Source: JAPLJM01 sp963708515
GTDB lineage: Bacteria; Desulfobacterota; Syntrophia; Syntrophales; Fen-1087
Assembly (NCBI GenBank): GCA_963708515.1
Contig: CAVPSX010000018.1
Span: forward strand, 186,001 to 250,000
Length of the DNA stretch: 64,000 nucleotides
Reading direction: 5' to 3'
Made by a program: the position numbers and the translations under genes. The notes under the pieces are model-generated. The model was not told the DNA's origin, made no database searches, and saw only the letters and a program-made list of their open reading frames with translations. Below are positions 24,286 through 34,167 of this stretch, piece after piece; positions within the stretch are counted from its first letter, which is position 1, and every line of letters starts with the position of its first letter.

Positions 24286-26346
24286 TTAGTCGCTCGCGTT
24301 ATCCACGTCCTCCCGGCCGATGACGCCCGGAACCTCGTCGGCATCTACCGGCGCGCCGTTTTCGGGAATGGTCCCTTCCAGGAAACATTCATAAATCGCG
24401 TGCCTGGCGGATTTTTTCACAGGGAAACCCGTTGTGGGGTCGATCCGGCTGAAGACGATGCCCGGAGGAACGGGGAAAACCTCCACCGGCTTTCCCTGTA
24501 GCGCCCTTTCCATAAAATACAGCCATATCGGCGCCGCCGCCCGGCCACCCACCTCCTGTTTGCCCAGAGACTGCTCCTGATCAAAGCCCACCCAGACCCC
24601 CGTAACCAGGGACGGTGTAAAGCCGATGAACCAGGCGTCCCGTACATCGTTGGTTGTGCCGGTCTTACCCGCCACGGGCCTGCCGATGCTCTTGACTCCT
24701 CTGCCCGTACCCACTTCCACGACATCCTGCATGACATAAGTGGCCATGAAGGCGATCCTCGGATCGATGACCTGTTCCACCTTCACCTGGCTTTCCTCAA
24801 AGACGTGGCCGGTGCGGTCCACGATCTTCTTGATGAAGAAAGGGGTTGTTTTTCTCCCCTCATTGGCCAGTACGCCAAAGGCCCGGACCATTTCCTGGAG
24901 GGTCACCTCCGACGTTCCCAGGGCTAGCGACAGATTTCTCCCCAGGGGCGACGTGATCCCCAAATTGGAGGCATAGGCGGCGGCGTAATCAATCCCGATT
25001 TCCTGCAGGAGCTTGATCGTAATGATATTTCGGGAATGAGCGAGGGCGTATCGAAGCGTCGTGGGCCCCCGGAACGTTTCGTCATAATTTTTCGGCTCCC
25101 AGACATTGCCTGCAATATCCCGATAGACGAGAGGCTCATCGACAAGCTTCATCGCGGGAGTCATGCCCTTATCAAAAGCCGCCGTATAGATGAGAGGTTT
25201 GAAGGCTGAACCGGGCTGCCGCCTGGACTGGGTGGCCCGGTTGAATTCGCTCTTGCCAAAATCCCGCCCGCCCACCATCGCCCGAATGGCGCCGGTCTTA
25301 ACGTCCATGCACAGCAAGGCGCCCTGGGATCGGCCGGACGTGTATCCCTGCCGGGTATCCAGCTCCTGCAGGCCCCGCTCCACGGCATCGCGGGCCTGCT
25401 TCTGCATGGACAAGTCCAGCGTGGTGTAAACCTCCAGGCCCTCTTTATACAGAACGTCGCTGCCGTATTTTTCCTGGATATAGCGGCGAATATTTTCAAT
25501 GAAATACGCGGCGACTTTGTCTTTCGGCCGCACGGAACGCAAATGAATGGGCGTCGCCAGGACTCTGTCCCTTTGCTGCCGGGTGATATAGCCGTCTTCC
25601 AGCATGCGATCCAGCACATAGGCCTGCCGCTGGCGGGCTTTTTCCATGGACAAAAAGGGTGAATAGGTGCTGGGCGCCTTCGGCAGGCCGGCCAACAGGG
25701 ACGCCTCCGGCAGCGTAAGCTGTCTGGCGCTCTTGCCAAAATAACCCTGGGCGGCCGCCTCGATGCCATAGGTCCCGTGCCCCAGATAGATCTGGTTCAG
25801 ATAAAGCGTCAGAATTTCTTCCTTGGTCAGGTACCGGTCGATCTTGTAGGCCAGCACGGCTTCGCGTATTTTCCGGATATAGCTGCGCTCCGGCGTCAGA
25901 AACATGGATTTGGCCACCTGCTGGGTTATGGTGCTTCCCCCCTGGACGATTCGCCCGGCGGCCAGATTCTTCAAAAAGGCCCGGGAAATGCTCTGCATGT
26001 CAAAGCCCCTATGCTGAAAGAACCTTGCATCCTCAGCCGCCACAAAGGCCTGGACGACCATCTCGGGAATATTCTCATAGCGGATGATTTTGCGGTCTTC
26101 CAGAAAAAATTCATCAATCAGTTCGTTGTGGTTGTCGTAAACCCGGGTCGCAATGCTGGGGCGATAATCCTTGAGGGCGGCCACACTCGGCAGTTCCTTC
26201 AGCAGAACGTAATAGAGAAAACTGCTGGCGGCCACTGCGAGAAAGATAAAGCACAGGATCAGGACGATCATGATGCTTCCCCGGTCCGTTTCTTTCAGAG
26301 CTTTTCTCATCAAAATGTTTCTAAAGCCCTGTTGATGACTCTTCAT
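24286..26346 (-). CDS. mrcA: Class A penicillin-binding protein, PBP1A type
   Basis: A 686-residue bifunctional peptidoglycan synthase. The N-terminal membrane anchor is at about 23-47. The GT51 glycosyltransferase domain follows, with catalytic Glu105 in AAEDARFFQHRGFD and the GGSTITQQVAK motif. The transpeptidase domain has SAFK (S380), SRN (438-440) and KTGTT (561-565), all intact. It polymerises glycan strands and cross-links them. Its ATG overlaps the tatC stop (ATGA), so it is cotranslated with the Tat genes, an unusual partnership. Length is near that of compact PBP1A proteins without an OB insertion. Confidence 0.94.
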   Translation of the reverse strand: MKSHQQGFRNILMRKALKETDRGSIMIVLILCFIFLAVAASSFLYYVLLKELPSVAALKDYRPSIATRVYDNHNELIDEFFLEDRKIIRYENIPEMVVQAFVAAEDARFFQHRGFDMQSISRAFLKNLAAGRIVQGGSTITQQVAKSMFLTPERSYIRKIREAVLAYKIDRYLTKEEILTLYLNQIYLGHGTYGIEAAAQGYFGKSARQLTLPEASLLAGLPKAPSTYSPFLSMEKARQRQAYVLDRMLEDGYITRQQRDRVLATPIHLRSVRPKDKVAAYFIENIRRYIQEKYGSDVLYKEGLEVYTTLDLSMQKQARDAVERGLQELDTRQGYTSGRSQGALLCMDVKTGAIRAMVGGRDFGKSEFNRATQSRRQPGSAFKPLIYTAAFDKGMTPAMKLVDEPLVYRDIAGNVWEPKNYDETFRGPTTLRYALAHSRNIITIKLLQEIGIDYAAAYASNLGITSPLGRNLSLALGTSEVTLQEMVRAFGVLANEGRKTTPFFIKKIVDRTGHVFEESQVKVEQVIDPRIAFMATYVMQDVVEVGTGRGVKSIGRPVAGKTGTTNDVRDAWFIGFTPSLVTGVWVGFDQEQSLGKQEVGGRAAAPIWLYFMERALQGKPVEVFPVPPGIVFSRIDPTTGFPVKKSARHAIYECFLEGTIPENGAPVDADEVPGVIGREDVDNASD

Positions 26347-27106
26347 ACTGCTGCTTCACCTGCATCTGCTTCTTTTTTCTTTTTTTCCACAAATTTTGCG
26401 ATAAAAATACTTATTTCATACAGAATCATTAAGGGAATCGCCATAATGATCTGCGTAAAAGCGTCGGGCGAAGGCGTCAAAATGGCCGCCGCGATAAAAA
26501 TGATCAGGATCGCATAGCGCCGCTGTTTTGCCAGAATCCGGCTGTTGACGATTCCGAGCTTGGTCATGAAAAAAATGAAGACCGGCAACTGAAAAGACAC
26601 GCCGAAAGCCAGCAGCAGCTTGAGGGCAAAAGAAAGATATTCCCGCATGGTGAACATGGGCCGCAGTGTATCGGTCGAGAATTCCACGAAAAATCCGAAT
26701 GCAGGGGGCAGGGCCAGAAAATAGGCGAACAGGATCCCCCCGATAAAAAGCAGCGAGGAGGTCAGGACAAATGGAACCACATATTTTTTTTCCCGGGGAT
26801 AAAGCCCCGGGGAGATGAATTTCCAGATCTGGTAGAGCGTAAACGGGGCGGTCAGAAACAGCGATGCAAAAAAAGCGACTTTTATGTAGGTGAAAAACGC
26901 CTCCGGCAGGCTCGTGAAGATCATGTAGCTGCCTTTCGGCATGACCTCAAGGAGGGGCTTTGTGATGATCTTGAACAGGGGGTCCTTGAAATAATAACAG
27001 ACGACGAAGCCGATGCCAATGGCGATCAGGCTGCGGACCAGCCGTTTTTTCAATTCTTCCAGATGTGCGGTCAGCGGTAGTTTGTCTTCCGCTCGGGCTC
27101 ATCCAT
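26343..27106 (-). CDS. tatC: Sec-independent translocase TatC, N-terminus broken by one-base frameshift
   Basis: The readable frame (26343-27053, 236 residues) holds six hydrophobic segments and the TatC motifs SLPEAFFTYIKVAFF, PFTLYQIWKFISPGLYP and FGVSFQLPVFIFF. The conserved N-terminal cap LPLTAHLEELKKRL is encoded just upstream in the same frame but has no start. An ATG at 27106 giving MDEPERK would connect if one A is added at the GGAAG near 27086-27090. I therefore give the gene the longer extent. TatC is the signal-peptide receptor of the Tat pathway; TatA is encoded upstream. Confidence 0.88.
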
Positions 27107-27160
27107 ATGCGATGATACTTTCCTTATTCCTATGATGAATTTCGTTCTTGAACCGACAGG

Positions 27161-27448
27161 TTAAGGTGAAGTTTTAGAAGAGTCATTCTTGGGGGGCGAA
27201 GCTGCTTTAGCCTCATCTTCGTCCTTTTTGCCGTAGAGGAGGGAATTCTTGAAATGATCCATGTCCTCTTTAAGGTCATCGGGTTTGAGGGTTTCCCTGA
27301 TGCTCTCGGTAACCCCCTCCGATGCCTTCTTGAATTCCTGCAACCCCCTGCCCAGCGACTTCGCCAGATCGGGAAGCTTTTTGGGACCGACCACAAGCAG
27401 CGCAACTACCGCAATGACAATAAGTTCGGGCATGCCAATGCCAAACAC
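27161..27448 (-). CDS. tatA: Sec-independent translocase TatA/B subunit
   Basis: A 95-residue protein with the standard TatA layout. It has a short N-terminal membrane helix (FGIGMPELIVIAVVALLVVG), a hinge GPKKLPDLAKSLGRGL, an amphipathic helix and a charged tail. The GTG at 27448 is chosen because TatA proteins start MFGIG; the preceding GGTGGA lies rather close. An ATG five codons later would remove conserved residues. It oligomerises to form the Tat pore and is upstream of tatC. Confidence 0.9.
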   Translation of the reverse strand: MFGIGMPELIVIAVVALLVVGPKKLPDLAKSLGRGLQEFKKASEGVTESIRETLKPDDLKEDMDHFKNSLLYGKKDEDEAKAASPPKNDSSKTSP

Positions 27449-27476
27449 AATTCCACCCACGCTTTCGTTTAGCCGC

Positions 27477-27506
27477 AATATACATACTGCCCCGGACATT
27501 TGTCAA
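27477..27506 (-). promoter_or_regulatory. Sigma-70-like promoter for tatA-tatC-PBP1A
   Basis: Minus strand TTGACA (27501-27506), 18-base spacer, TATATT (27477-27482), about 30 bases before the tatA GTG. Confidence 0.65.
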
Positions 27507-27625
27507 TTGTTTTTGCCGAATGCCGCGATAAATGGAGCGATCCATCAGGAATTTTTTTGATTTTTACGGGGGGTTATGGTAGAAGCGGTGTCCTTGATCA
27601 AATATGGAAAGGACGAGCATAATAT

Positions 27626-28699
27626 TTGAGAAGAACAGGCATCGTCAAGGACCGGCGTTATCTGGATCATGGTTCGGCGTATATGCAACCGGAGACGCCC
27701 GCCAGGCTGGAGGCTATTTATGCCATGCTGGATGCGCCTGATATGGAAGGGCATTTTGTCGAAATCGCCCCGCGCTTCGCCGACCGTGAGGAAATCGCGC
27801 TGGTTCATGATCCGGACCATATCAGGCTCGTCGCCGGCACGGCCGGGAAGGCGCATGCCTACCTGGATGCGGACACCGAGACCACCTCTGAATCCTTTGA
27901 GACGGCCCTGCTGGCCGTTGGAGGGCTTTTCAACGCCATTGACAAGGTCATGACCGGCCGCGTGGACAACGCCTTCGCGCTGATCCGGCCCCCGGGGCAT
28001 CATGCCAGAAGAGACGGCTCCGCCGGGTTCTGCCTGTTCAACAACATCGCCCTGGGCGCGATCCATGCGATGAATCGCCACCGCCTGACCCGGATTCTCA
28101 TTGTGGACTGGGATCTCCATCACGGCGACGGCACCGCTTACACGTTTTATAAGGATCGGAGAGTCCTGTACTTCTCAACCCATGAGTACCCGGCCTATCC
28201 CGGAACGGGCGCCGTCGAAGAGATCGGCCGGGGGGACGGAATCGGCTATACCGTCAACGTGCCCCTGCGACCCGGCGCGGGCAATGCGCAGTATGTCAAG
28301 ATCTACCGCAAGCTGCTTGAGCCGCTGGCGCAGGCCTTCAAGCCGGAACTGGTTCTGGTCTCGGCCGGGTTTGACATCTACGACCGGGATCCCCTGGGCG
28401 GCATGAAGGTCACCTCCCGCGGTTTTGCCTATCTGGCGCGCATCCTCATGAATATCGCCGATGCCTGCTGTCAGGGGCGTATCGTGCTTGCTCTGGAAGG
28501 GGGGTATCATATCGACGGGCTGACGGCGTCCGTCAAGGCCGTCCTGAAAGAGCTGCGCGATGAGACTCATGTTTCGGAAGAGGACCTGTTCCGCATCGAA
28601 AATGAGGCCGAAGAACGTTTCAACCCGGTCGAACCGTTGATCAACCGCGTGATCAATCAGATCGAGCCCCTATGGCGGGCGTTTAAACAAACTGTATAA
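27626..28699 (+). CDS. Histone deacetylase / AcuC-family deacetylase
   Basis: A 357-residue arginase-fold zinc deacetylase. Motifs are RPPGHHARRDGSAGFCLFNN, VDWDLHHGDGT (zinc ligands Asp and His), STHEYPAYPGTG, VSAGFDIYDRDPLGG (third zinc ligand Asp) and ALEGGYH. The catalytic site is complete. Bacterial members remove acetyl groups from lysines or small amines such as acetylpolyamines; the substrate here is unknown. The start is taken as TTG at 27626, with AAAGGA upstream. It runs into gatC after 15 bases, so it may be cotranscribed with gatCAB. Confidence 0.9.
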   Translation: MRRTGIVKDRRYLDHGSAYMQPETPARLEAIYAMLDAPDMEGHFVEIAPRFADREEIALVHDPDHIRLVAGTAGKAHAYLDADTETTSESFETALLAVGGLFNAIDKVMTGRVDNAFALIRPPGHHARRDGSAGFCLFNNIALGAIHAMNRHRLTRILIVDWDLHHGDGTAYTFYKDRRVLYFSTHEYPAYPGTGAVEEIGRGDGIGYTVNVPLRPGAGNAQYVKIYRKLLEPLAQAFKPELVLVSAGFDIYDRDPLGGMKVTSRGFAYLARILMNIADACCQGRIVLALEGGYHIDGLTASVKAVLKELRDETHVSEEDLFRIENEAEERFNPVEPLINRVINQIEPLWRAFKQTV

Positions 28700-28713
28700 G
28701 GAGTCTCAAAACC

Positions 28714-29001
28714 TTGAAAATCACAAAGGACGAAGTCACCCACGTGGCCCGTCTGGCGCGTCTGGAATTTACGGAAATCGAAACCGAAACGTTTACCTCC
28801 CAGCTCAACCATATTCTTCTGTATATGGAGATGCTCAACCGCGTCGACACGACCGGCGTCACGCCCATGACGCATGCCATCGCCCAGCAAAACGCCTTCC
28901 GGGAAGATAAGGTAAAACCGTCGCTGAGCCGGGACAACACGCTGGCGAACGCCCCCGACGCCCGGGGTGATTTTTTCCGGGTGCCCAAGGTGATCGAATG
29001 A
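28714..29001 (+). CDS. gatC: Aspartyl/glutamyl-tRNA amidotransferase subunit C
   Basis: A 95-residue protein starting at TTG with AAGGAG 11 bases upstream. The family pattern is ITKDEVTHVARLARLEFTE, with the C-terminal FFRVPKVIE. It tethers GatA and GatB in the amidotransferase that corrects Glu-tRNA(Gln) and Asp-tRNA(Asn). It overlaps the gatA start by 4 bases. Confidence 0.93.
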   Translation: MKITKDEVTHVARLARLEFTEIETETFTSQLNHILLYMEMLNRVDTTGVTPMTHAIAQQNAFREDKVKPSLSRDNTLANAPDARGDFFRVPKVIE

Positions 29002-30458
29002 TGGAACTCAATCAACTGACCATTCACGCGCTGCAGGAAAAAATCAGGTCGCAGGAAACAACCGCCACCGAGATCATCCAGTCGGTCTTTCGGAGAATCG
29101 ACGCCGTTGAAAAGCATGTAAACGCCTATATCGTCTTGACCAAGGAAGCCGCGCTTGCAGAAGCGGACCGGTCCGATGAAGCTATCCGGAAAGGCGACAT
29201 CAGAACCCTGACCGGCATTCCGATCGCCCTCAAAGACCTCCTGTGCACCCGCGGCGTCAACACGACCTGCGCCTCCCGGATCCTGTATAACTTTGTGCCG
29301 CCTTATGATGCCACGGTGGTGGAAAAACTGCGGGACGCCGGCGCCGTCTTCACGGGCAAGACCAATATGGACGAGTTCGCCATGGGGTCTTCCACGGAGA
29401 CCTCCTGGTTCGGTATTACGCGCAATCCCTGGGACCTCGAACGCATCCCCGGCGGGTCCAGCGGCGGCTCGGCGGCGGCTGTGGCGGCCGATGAATGCAT
29501 CGCCGCCATCGGCTCCGACACGGGCGGCTCCATCCGTCAGCCGGCGGCCCTCTGCGGCGTCGTCGGCATGAAACCCACTTACGGGCGCGTTTCCCGCTAC
29601 GGCCTCGTGGCCTTTGCATCCTCGCTGGATCAGATCGGGCCCTTTACGAAGGATGTCGAAGACTGTGCCATCCTGATGAACGTCATCGCGGGATGCGACC
29701 CGCGCGAATCCACATCAGTTCCCGCCGAGGTTCCCGATTACCGGCAATATCTGGCGCGCGGCATCGAGGGCTGGACCGTCGGGATTCCAAAGGAATACTT
29801 CATCGAAGGGATCGACCCGGAGGTCATGACGGCCATCCGGAAAACCATCGAGGTCATCGAAGGGCTGGGGGCAAAATGCATCGAGATATCGCTTCCCCAT
29901 ACGGAGTACTGCCTGGCCGTTTATTATATCGTCGCCCCGGCGGAGGCGAGCTCCAACCTTGCCCGCTACGACGGCGTCAAGTACGGTTTTCGCGCCCCTG
30001 ACGGCCGGGATCTGCTTGATATGTATAAGAAATCGCGTTCTGCCGGATTCGGCGCTGAGGTCAAAAGGCGAATCATGCTGGGTACCTATGTTCTTTCATC
30101 GGGTTACTATGACGCCTATTACAAAAAGGCGTCCCAGGTTCGGGCATTGATCAAGCGGGATTTCGACGAGGCGTACAAGCGTTGCGACGTCATCCTGACC
30201 CCCACAACACCTACGCCGGCCTTCCGGATCGGCGAGAAAACCGATGATCCTCTGCAAATGTATCTTTCCGACATATTTACCATATCCACGAATCTGGCCG
30301 GCATCCCGGGGATCTCCGTTCCCTGCGGTTTCACACGGGGCGGCCTGCCCATCGGCGTACAATTCCTGGCCGGGCATTTCGAAGAGGCAAAGCTGATTCA
30401 GATCGCCGCGGCCTATGAGAAGAACACGAATTTGGAGAAAAGGAGGCCGCCGCTCTGA
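28998..30458 (+). CDS. gatA: Aspartyl/glutamyl-tRNA amidotransferase subunit A
   Basis: A 486-residue amidase-signature enzyme that releases ammonia from glutamine. The Ser-cisSer-Lys triad is visible: Lys in IPIALKDLLCT, Ser in GGSSGGSAAAVAA and GSDTGGSIRQPAA. Length is typical. It is translationally coupled on both sides (4-base overlap with gatC, 1-base stop/start overlap with gatB). Confidence 0.96.
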   Translation: MMELNQLTIHALQEKIRSQETTATEIIQSVFRRIDAVEKHVNAYIVLTKEAALAEADRSDEAIRKGDIRTLTGIPIALKDLLCTRGVNTTCASRILYNFVPPYDATVVEKLRDAGAVFTGKTNMDEFAMGSSTETSWFGITRNPWDLERIPGGSSGGSAAAVAADECIAAIGSDTGGSIRQPAALCGVVGMKPTYGRVSRYGLVAFASSLDQIGPFTKDVEDCAILMNVIAGCDPRESTSVPAEVPDYRQYLARGIEGWTVGIPKEYFIEGIDPEVMTAIRKTIEVIEGLGAKCIEISLPHTEYCLAVYYIVAPAEASSNLARYDGVKYGFRAPDGRDLLDMYKKSRSAGFGAEVKRRIMLGTYVLSSGYYDAYYKKASQVRALIKRDFDEAYKRCDVILTPTTPTPAFRIGEKTDDPLQMYLSDIFTISTNLAGIPGISVPCGFTRGGLPIGVQFLAGHFEEAKLIQIAAAYEKNTNLEKRRPPL

Positions 30459-31909
30459 TGGAAAGCGAAGCTTCATGTTTATCATTCGAACCGGTCATCG
30501 GGCTGGAAGTCCACGCCCAACTGCTGACAGAATCTAAGATATTCTGCGGCTGCTCCACGAAATTCGGTGCGTCGCCCAACAGCCATACCTGCCAGATCTG
30601 CCTCGGCATGCCCGGCGTGTTGCCCGTCCTGAACAGGAAAGTCGTTGAATATACGATGAAGATGGGGCTGGCCACGCACTGCCGCATTAATGAGGCGTGC
30701 AATTTCGCCCGGAAGAACTATTTTTACCCCGACCTGCCGAAAGGCTATCAGATTTCCCAGTACGCCAATCCGCTGGCCGAGCACGGTTATGTAAACATTG
30801 AACTGGAAAACGGCAGGAAACGAATCGGCATCACGCGCATCCATATGGAAGAGGACGCGGGCAAACTGTTGCACGACGAACACAATCCCTCCAGCTATAT
30901 CGACCTGAACCGCACCGGCGTCCCGCTGATCGAGATCGTCAGCGAGCCCGACATCCGCAGCGCTGAGCAAGCGTCGGCCTATCTGCGGCGGCTGCATGAA
31001 ATCCTCGTTTATCTGGAGATCTGCGACGGCAACATGGAAGAGGGCAGTTTCCGTTGCGACGCCAACGTCTCGCTGCGGCCGAAAGGGCAGGAGACCTTCG
31101 GTACCCGCGCGGAACTAAAAAACATGAACTCCTTCCGCAACGTTCAGCGCGCCCTCGAATATGAGATCAAGCGCCAGCAGTACGTCCTCGAAGACGGTGG
31201 TGTGGTGGTCCAGGAAACGCGGCTCTGGGACGATACGGCCGGCGTTACCCTCTCCATGCGCGGCAAGGAAGAGGCTCATGATTACCGTTACTTCCCCGAT
31301 CCGGACCTGGTCTGGGTTGCCATCGGCCCAGACTGGGTGGAGGCGATCCGCAAAGACCAGCCCGAACTGCCCCTTGAAAAGCGCGAGCGCTTCGTCCGGG
31401 ATTATCTGATTCCCGCATACGATGCGGGCGTCCTGACGCAAAGCCGCGCCCTGGCCGACTATTACGAAGCGGTCGTCCGCTTGACAGGGCAGCCGAAAAT
31501 CGCCGGCAACTGGATCATGGGCGACATCCTGCGGTTCATTAACGAGGAAAAACAAGAGATCGCGGCCTGCCCGATCACGCCGCAGGCCCTGGCGGACCTG
31601 ATCCGGCTCATCGAGGAGGGCACGATCAGCGGCAAAATCGCCAAAGAGGTCATCGACGAGATGTACAAAACCGGCAAGCCTGCCGCGACCATCATCGCAG
31701 AGAGGGGACTCGTCCAGATCACCGATGAAGGCGAACTGGTTCAGGCCATTACAGAGGTCATCGCGGCCAATCCCAAGCAATTAGAACAGTACCGCAGCGG
31801 CAGGGACAAGGTCTTCGGATTCTTCGTCGGCCAGGTCATGAAGGCCACCCAGGGCAAGGCCAATCCCCAGCTGCTCAACGACCTGCTCAAGAAAATGCTG
31901 GCGGGGTAA
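30458..31909 (+). CDS. gatB: Aspartyl/glutamyl-tRNA amidotransferase subunit B
   Basis: A 483-residue kinase/transferase subunit that phosphorylates and amidates the mischarged tRNA. It begins with the family hallmark FEPVIGLEVHAQL and has CLGMPGVLPVLN, RKNYFYPDLPKGYQISQ and RTGVPLIEIVSEPD, with a C-terminal YqeY-like tail. The operon gatC-gatA-gatB is complete, suggesting indirect Gln-tRNA (and perhaps Asn-tRNA) formation. Confidence 0.96.
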   Translation: MESEASCLSFEPVIGLEVHAQLLTESKIFCGCSTKFGASPNSHTCQICLGMPGVLPVLNRKVVEYTMKMGLATHCRINEACNFARKNYFYPDLPKGYQISQYANPLAEHGYVNIELENGRKRIGITRIHMEEDAGKLLHDEHNPSSYIDLNRTGVPLIEIVSEPDIRSAEQASAYLRRLHEILVYLEICDGNMEEGSFRCDANVSLRPKGQETFGTRAELKNMNSFRNVQRALEYEIKRQQYVLEDGGVVVQETRLWDDTAGVTLSMRGKEEAHDYRYFPDPDLVWVAIGPDWVEAIRKDQPELPLEKRERFVRDYLIPAYDAGVLTQSRALADYYEAVVRLTGQPKIAGNWIMGDILRFINEEKQEIAACPITPQALADLIRLIEEGTISGKIAKEVIDEMYKTGKPAATIIAERGLVQITDEGELVQAITEVIAANPKQLEQYRSGRDKVFGFFVGQVMKATQGKANPQLLNDLLKKMLAG

Positions 31910-31994
31910 AGGCAAACGAGACCTTCCGGATGAACCATCTGATCGGTTCGGTCTTCCCGGTGCTTGCGGTTTACTTTATTTTTAAAAAATAGCC

Positions 31995-33746
31995 TTACAT
32001 GTCGTACTTCTGCTTCTTACGCACCAGCGTCGAGGTGTCGATGCCGAGGCTGCTCGCTGCGTCCTTCAACGTCGCCGACTCTTGAAGCCGCGCCCGGATC
32101 ACGGCCGCTTCGTGAAATTCCATTTGCTCTCTCAATGTTCTCTTGCCCGGGCGGGGCTCGCCATGGTTTTGCCGCTCCGTCGTGATTTCGTGCAACATCT
32201 TGCGCTCAAAAACATTGGTGTATTCATGACTGCTGATGATCTGTTCCTCGACCGTGTCAAATTCAATACGTTCCTGGCCGGACATGATCACCAGGCGTTC
32301 GATGACGTTTTTCATCTCACGGATATTGCCCGGCCAATGATAGCTCATGAAAAATTTTAGAAGCTTCGGCGCAAAATAACAGGACTTGTGGTATTTGCGG
32401 TTGAATTCATCGAGAAATAAAATGGCCAGGGGAATAATGTCGTCCTTGCGCTCACGAAGCGGCGGAATGGCAATATTGATCACATTGAGCCGGTAATAGA
32501 GATCGCTGCGAAATCCCCCCTCGCTGATCAGCTTTTCCAGATTCGTATTGGTCGCCGCGATAATCCTGGCGCTGGTTTTGATGATCTTCGTACCGCCCAC
32601 ACGGTAGAAAGTCTTGTCCTGGATAACGTCGAGGAGTTTTACCTGAAGATTGAGCGGCATGTCGCCGATTTCATCAAGAAACATCGTACCGTTGTTCGCC
32701 AGTTCGAACAGGCCGACCTTGCCCTGTTTGCTGGCGTCCGTAAACGCGCCGGCCTCATAACCGAACAACTCCGACTCCAGCAGGCTTCCCGGTATGGCCC
32801 CGCAATTGACTTTGATGAAAAACTGCTCGTTGCCGTCCTTGCAGACATTATGCATGAACCGGACCAGGACGTCCTTTCCTACGCCCGTTTCGCCCAGCAC
32901 CAGGACCGGTGTATCGAACGAAGCGACCTTAATGGCCTTGTCGTAGATGTTGTTCATGACCTTGCTGCGCGTCTCGGCCACATATTTATTGGACTGCTGA
33001 AATTCGATTTCCCTGAGCTGGTGTTTCAGGCTGATTGACAACGACGTCACGTTGGCCAGCTTGTCCTTCATCGCCAGCAGCTCTGTCATGTCGCGGCTCG
33101 TGCAGATGACCCGTTCGAGTTTTCCTTCGATATAGACCGGAGCACCGGTGATCAGGCAGCTTTTCCCTTTATAATAATCGATGATCATGGACGCCGGCTT
33201 GCCTGTTTCGATCACCTTCATGGTACAGGACTTTGGAATATTTCCCTTTACAACGAGTTCCCGCACCGATTTCCCCATGACTTCCTCACGTTTCATACCG
33301 GACATCTCAAGAAAAGAATCGTTGACATACAGCGTCACCCCGGCGCCGTCGGTGATATAGCAGCCATCATAAAGGCAATCCAGCATTCTGTCGTTGATGA
33401 TCTTTTTCTTCGAGGAAATGGCGATCTGCTCCAGAATGTGATCATATTGCGAGTGGTCCTGGCAGAACAGCAGATAACCCCGGGTTTTCCTGTCGCTTAT
33501 CTTTATGATGTCGAGAGACAGCATCTGCCCGTTTTCCAAATTGATATAATGAGATGCATGGTTTCCATCATGCGGTACCTTGGGCATCGCCGGAATCAAT
33601 TGATTCATGTTTTTTCCGATGAGCCAATCCTGCGATCGCTGAAGGGTGGCCGCGAGATTCTTGCTGACGGCCGTCACTGAAAATTTTTCATCGAGAACGG
33701 CAAGGCCAAAGGATAAATTTACAAGATCACCTTCTTCTATTCTCAT
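31995..33746 (-). CDS. PAS-domain sigma-54-dependent transcriptional activator
   Basis: A 583-residue regulator with two PAS-like regions (about 1-110 and 120-225). A coiled linker, an AAA+ domain with Walker A GETGVGKD (285-292) and Walker B TMFLDEIGD, and a C-terminal HTH (about 545-583) follow. The sigma-54 contact loop reads GAFTDA (333-338) instead of the canonical GAFTGA, though the key Thr is kept. There is no receiver domain, so it likely senses a small ligand through PAS. It is divergent from dctPQM, which has a -24/-12 promoter at 34168 and palindromic sites near its own start, so it most likely activates that operon. Confidence 0.88.
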   Translation of the reverse strand: MRIEEGDLVNLSFGLAVLDEKFSVTAVSKNLAATLQRSQDWLIGKNMNQLIPAMPKVPHDGNHASHYINLENGQMLSLDIIKISDRKTRGYLLFCQDHSQYDHILEQIAISSKKKIINDRMLDCLYDGCYITDGAGVTLYVNDSFLEMSGMKREEVMGKSVRELVVKGNIPKSCTMKVIETGKPASMIIDYYKGKSCLITGAPVYIEGKLERVICTSRDMTELLAMKDKLANVTSLSISLKHQLREIEFQQSNKYVAETRSKVMNNIYDKAIKVASFDTPVLVLGETGVGKDVLVRFMHNVCKDGNEQFFIKVNCGAIPGSLLESELFGYEAGAFTDASKQGKVGLFELANNGTMFLDEIGDMPLNLQVKLLDVIQDKTFYRVGGTKIIKTSARIIAATNTNLEKLISEGGFRSDLYYRLNVINIAIPPLRERKDDIIPLAILFLDEFNRKYHKSCYFAPKLLKFFMSYHWPGNIREMKNVIERLVIMSGQERIEFDTVEEQIISSHEYTNVFERKMLHEITTERQNHGEPRPGKRTLREQMEFHEAAVIRARLQESATLKDAASSLGIDTSTLVRKKQKYDM

Positions 33747-33802
33747 GGCTTTTCTCCTTGCTGTATTGCTGCTCCAGGAATGTCATTGAGGCGAAAAACA
33801 TC

Positions 33803-33840
33803 TGATTCGCCGCTTGCGAACCTTTTTTCAGCGGTCATGA
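33803..33840 (+). repeat. Dispersed ~40-bp repeat, copy 2
   Basis: Begins TGATTCGCCGCTTGCGAACC and continues TTTTTTCAGCGGTCATGA. It contains the inverted core TTCGC-N5-GCGAA. It lies between the sigma-54 activator gene and its upstream palindromes. Confidence 0.65.
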
Positions 33841-33856
33841 GCAGCTCTCATATCAT

Positions 33857-33985
33857 CAAATATGCATATTTGCAACGAGCATCATTTCTGATATGCATGC
33901 ATGCAAGTACAGCTATATATTTAGTGATATCAATTAGATAATGTCCGTTTTACGAATCCTGATCGCTGCTGATATGCAGATCAGC
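33857..33985. promoter_or_regulatory. Candidate upstream activating sites between sigma-54 activator and TRAP operon
   Basis: Three palindromic elements share ATATGCA: CAAATATGCATATTTG (33857-33872, perfect), CTGATATGCATGCATGCAAG (33888-33907) and GCTGATATGCAGATCAGC (33968-33985, arms GCTGAT/ATCAGC). They lie about 180-310 bases upstream of the -24/-12 promoter, the usual enhancer distance. The rest of the 33747-34332 gap shows no gene. Confidence 0.6.
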
Positions 33986-34167
33986 ATGTCTTGCGGCGCC
34001 CTTGGTCGAACTTCCCTTTCACATTAGGATGCCAACCGGTGATCACCATCCGGCGCCCCTGTATCAATTAATATTCTTTATGTTCGATAGGTTGTCAATC
34101 TGCTTGCGCCTTTTCATAGGGCCGATTCATGGCGGCGGCATCGCTACCTGCAAGCGCTGAAAAGTAA

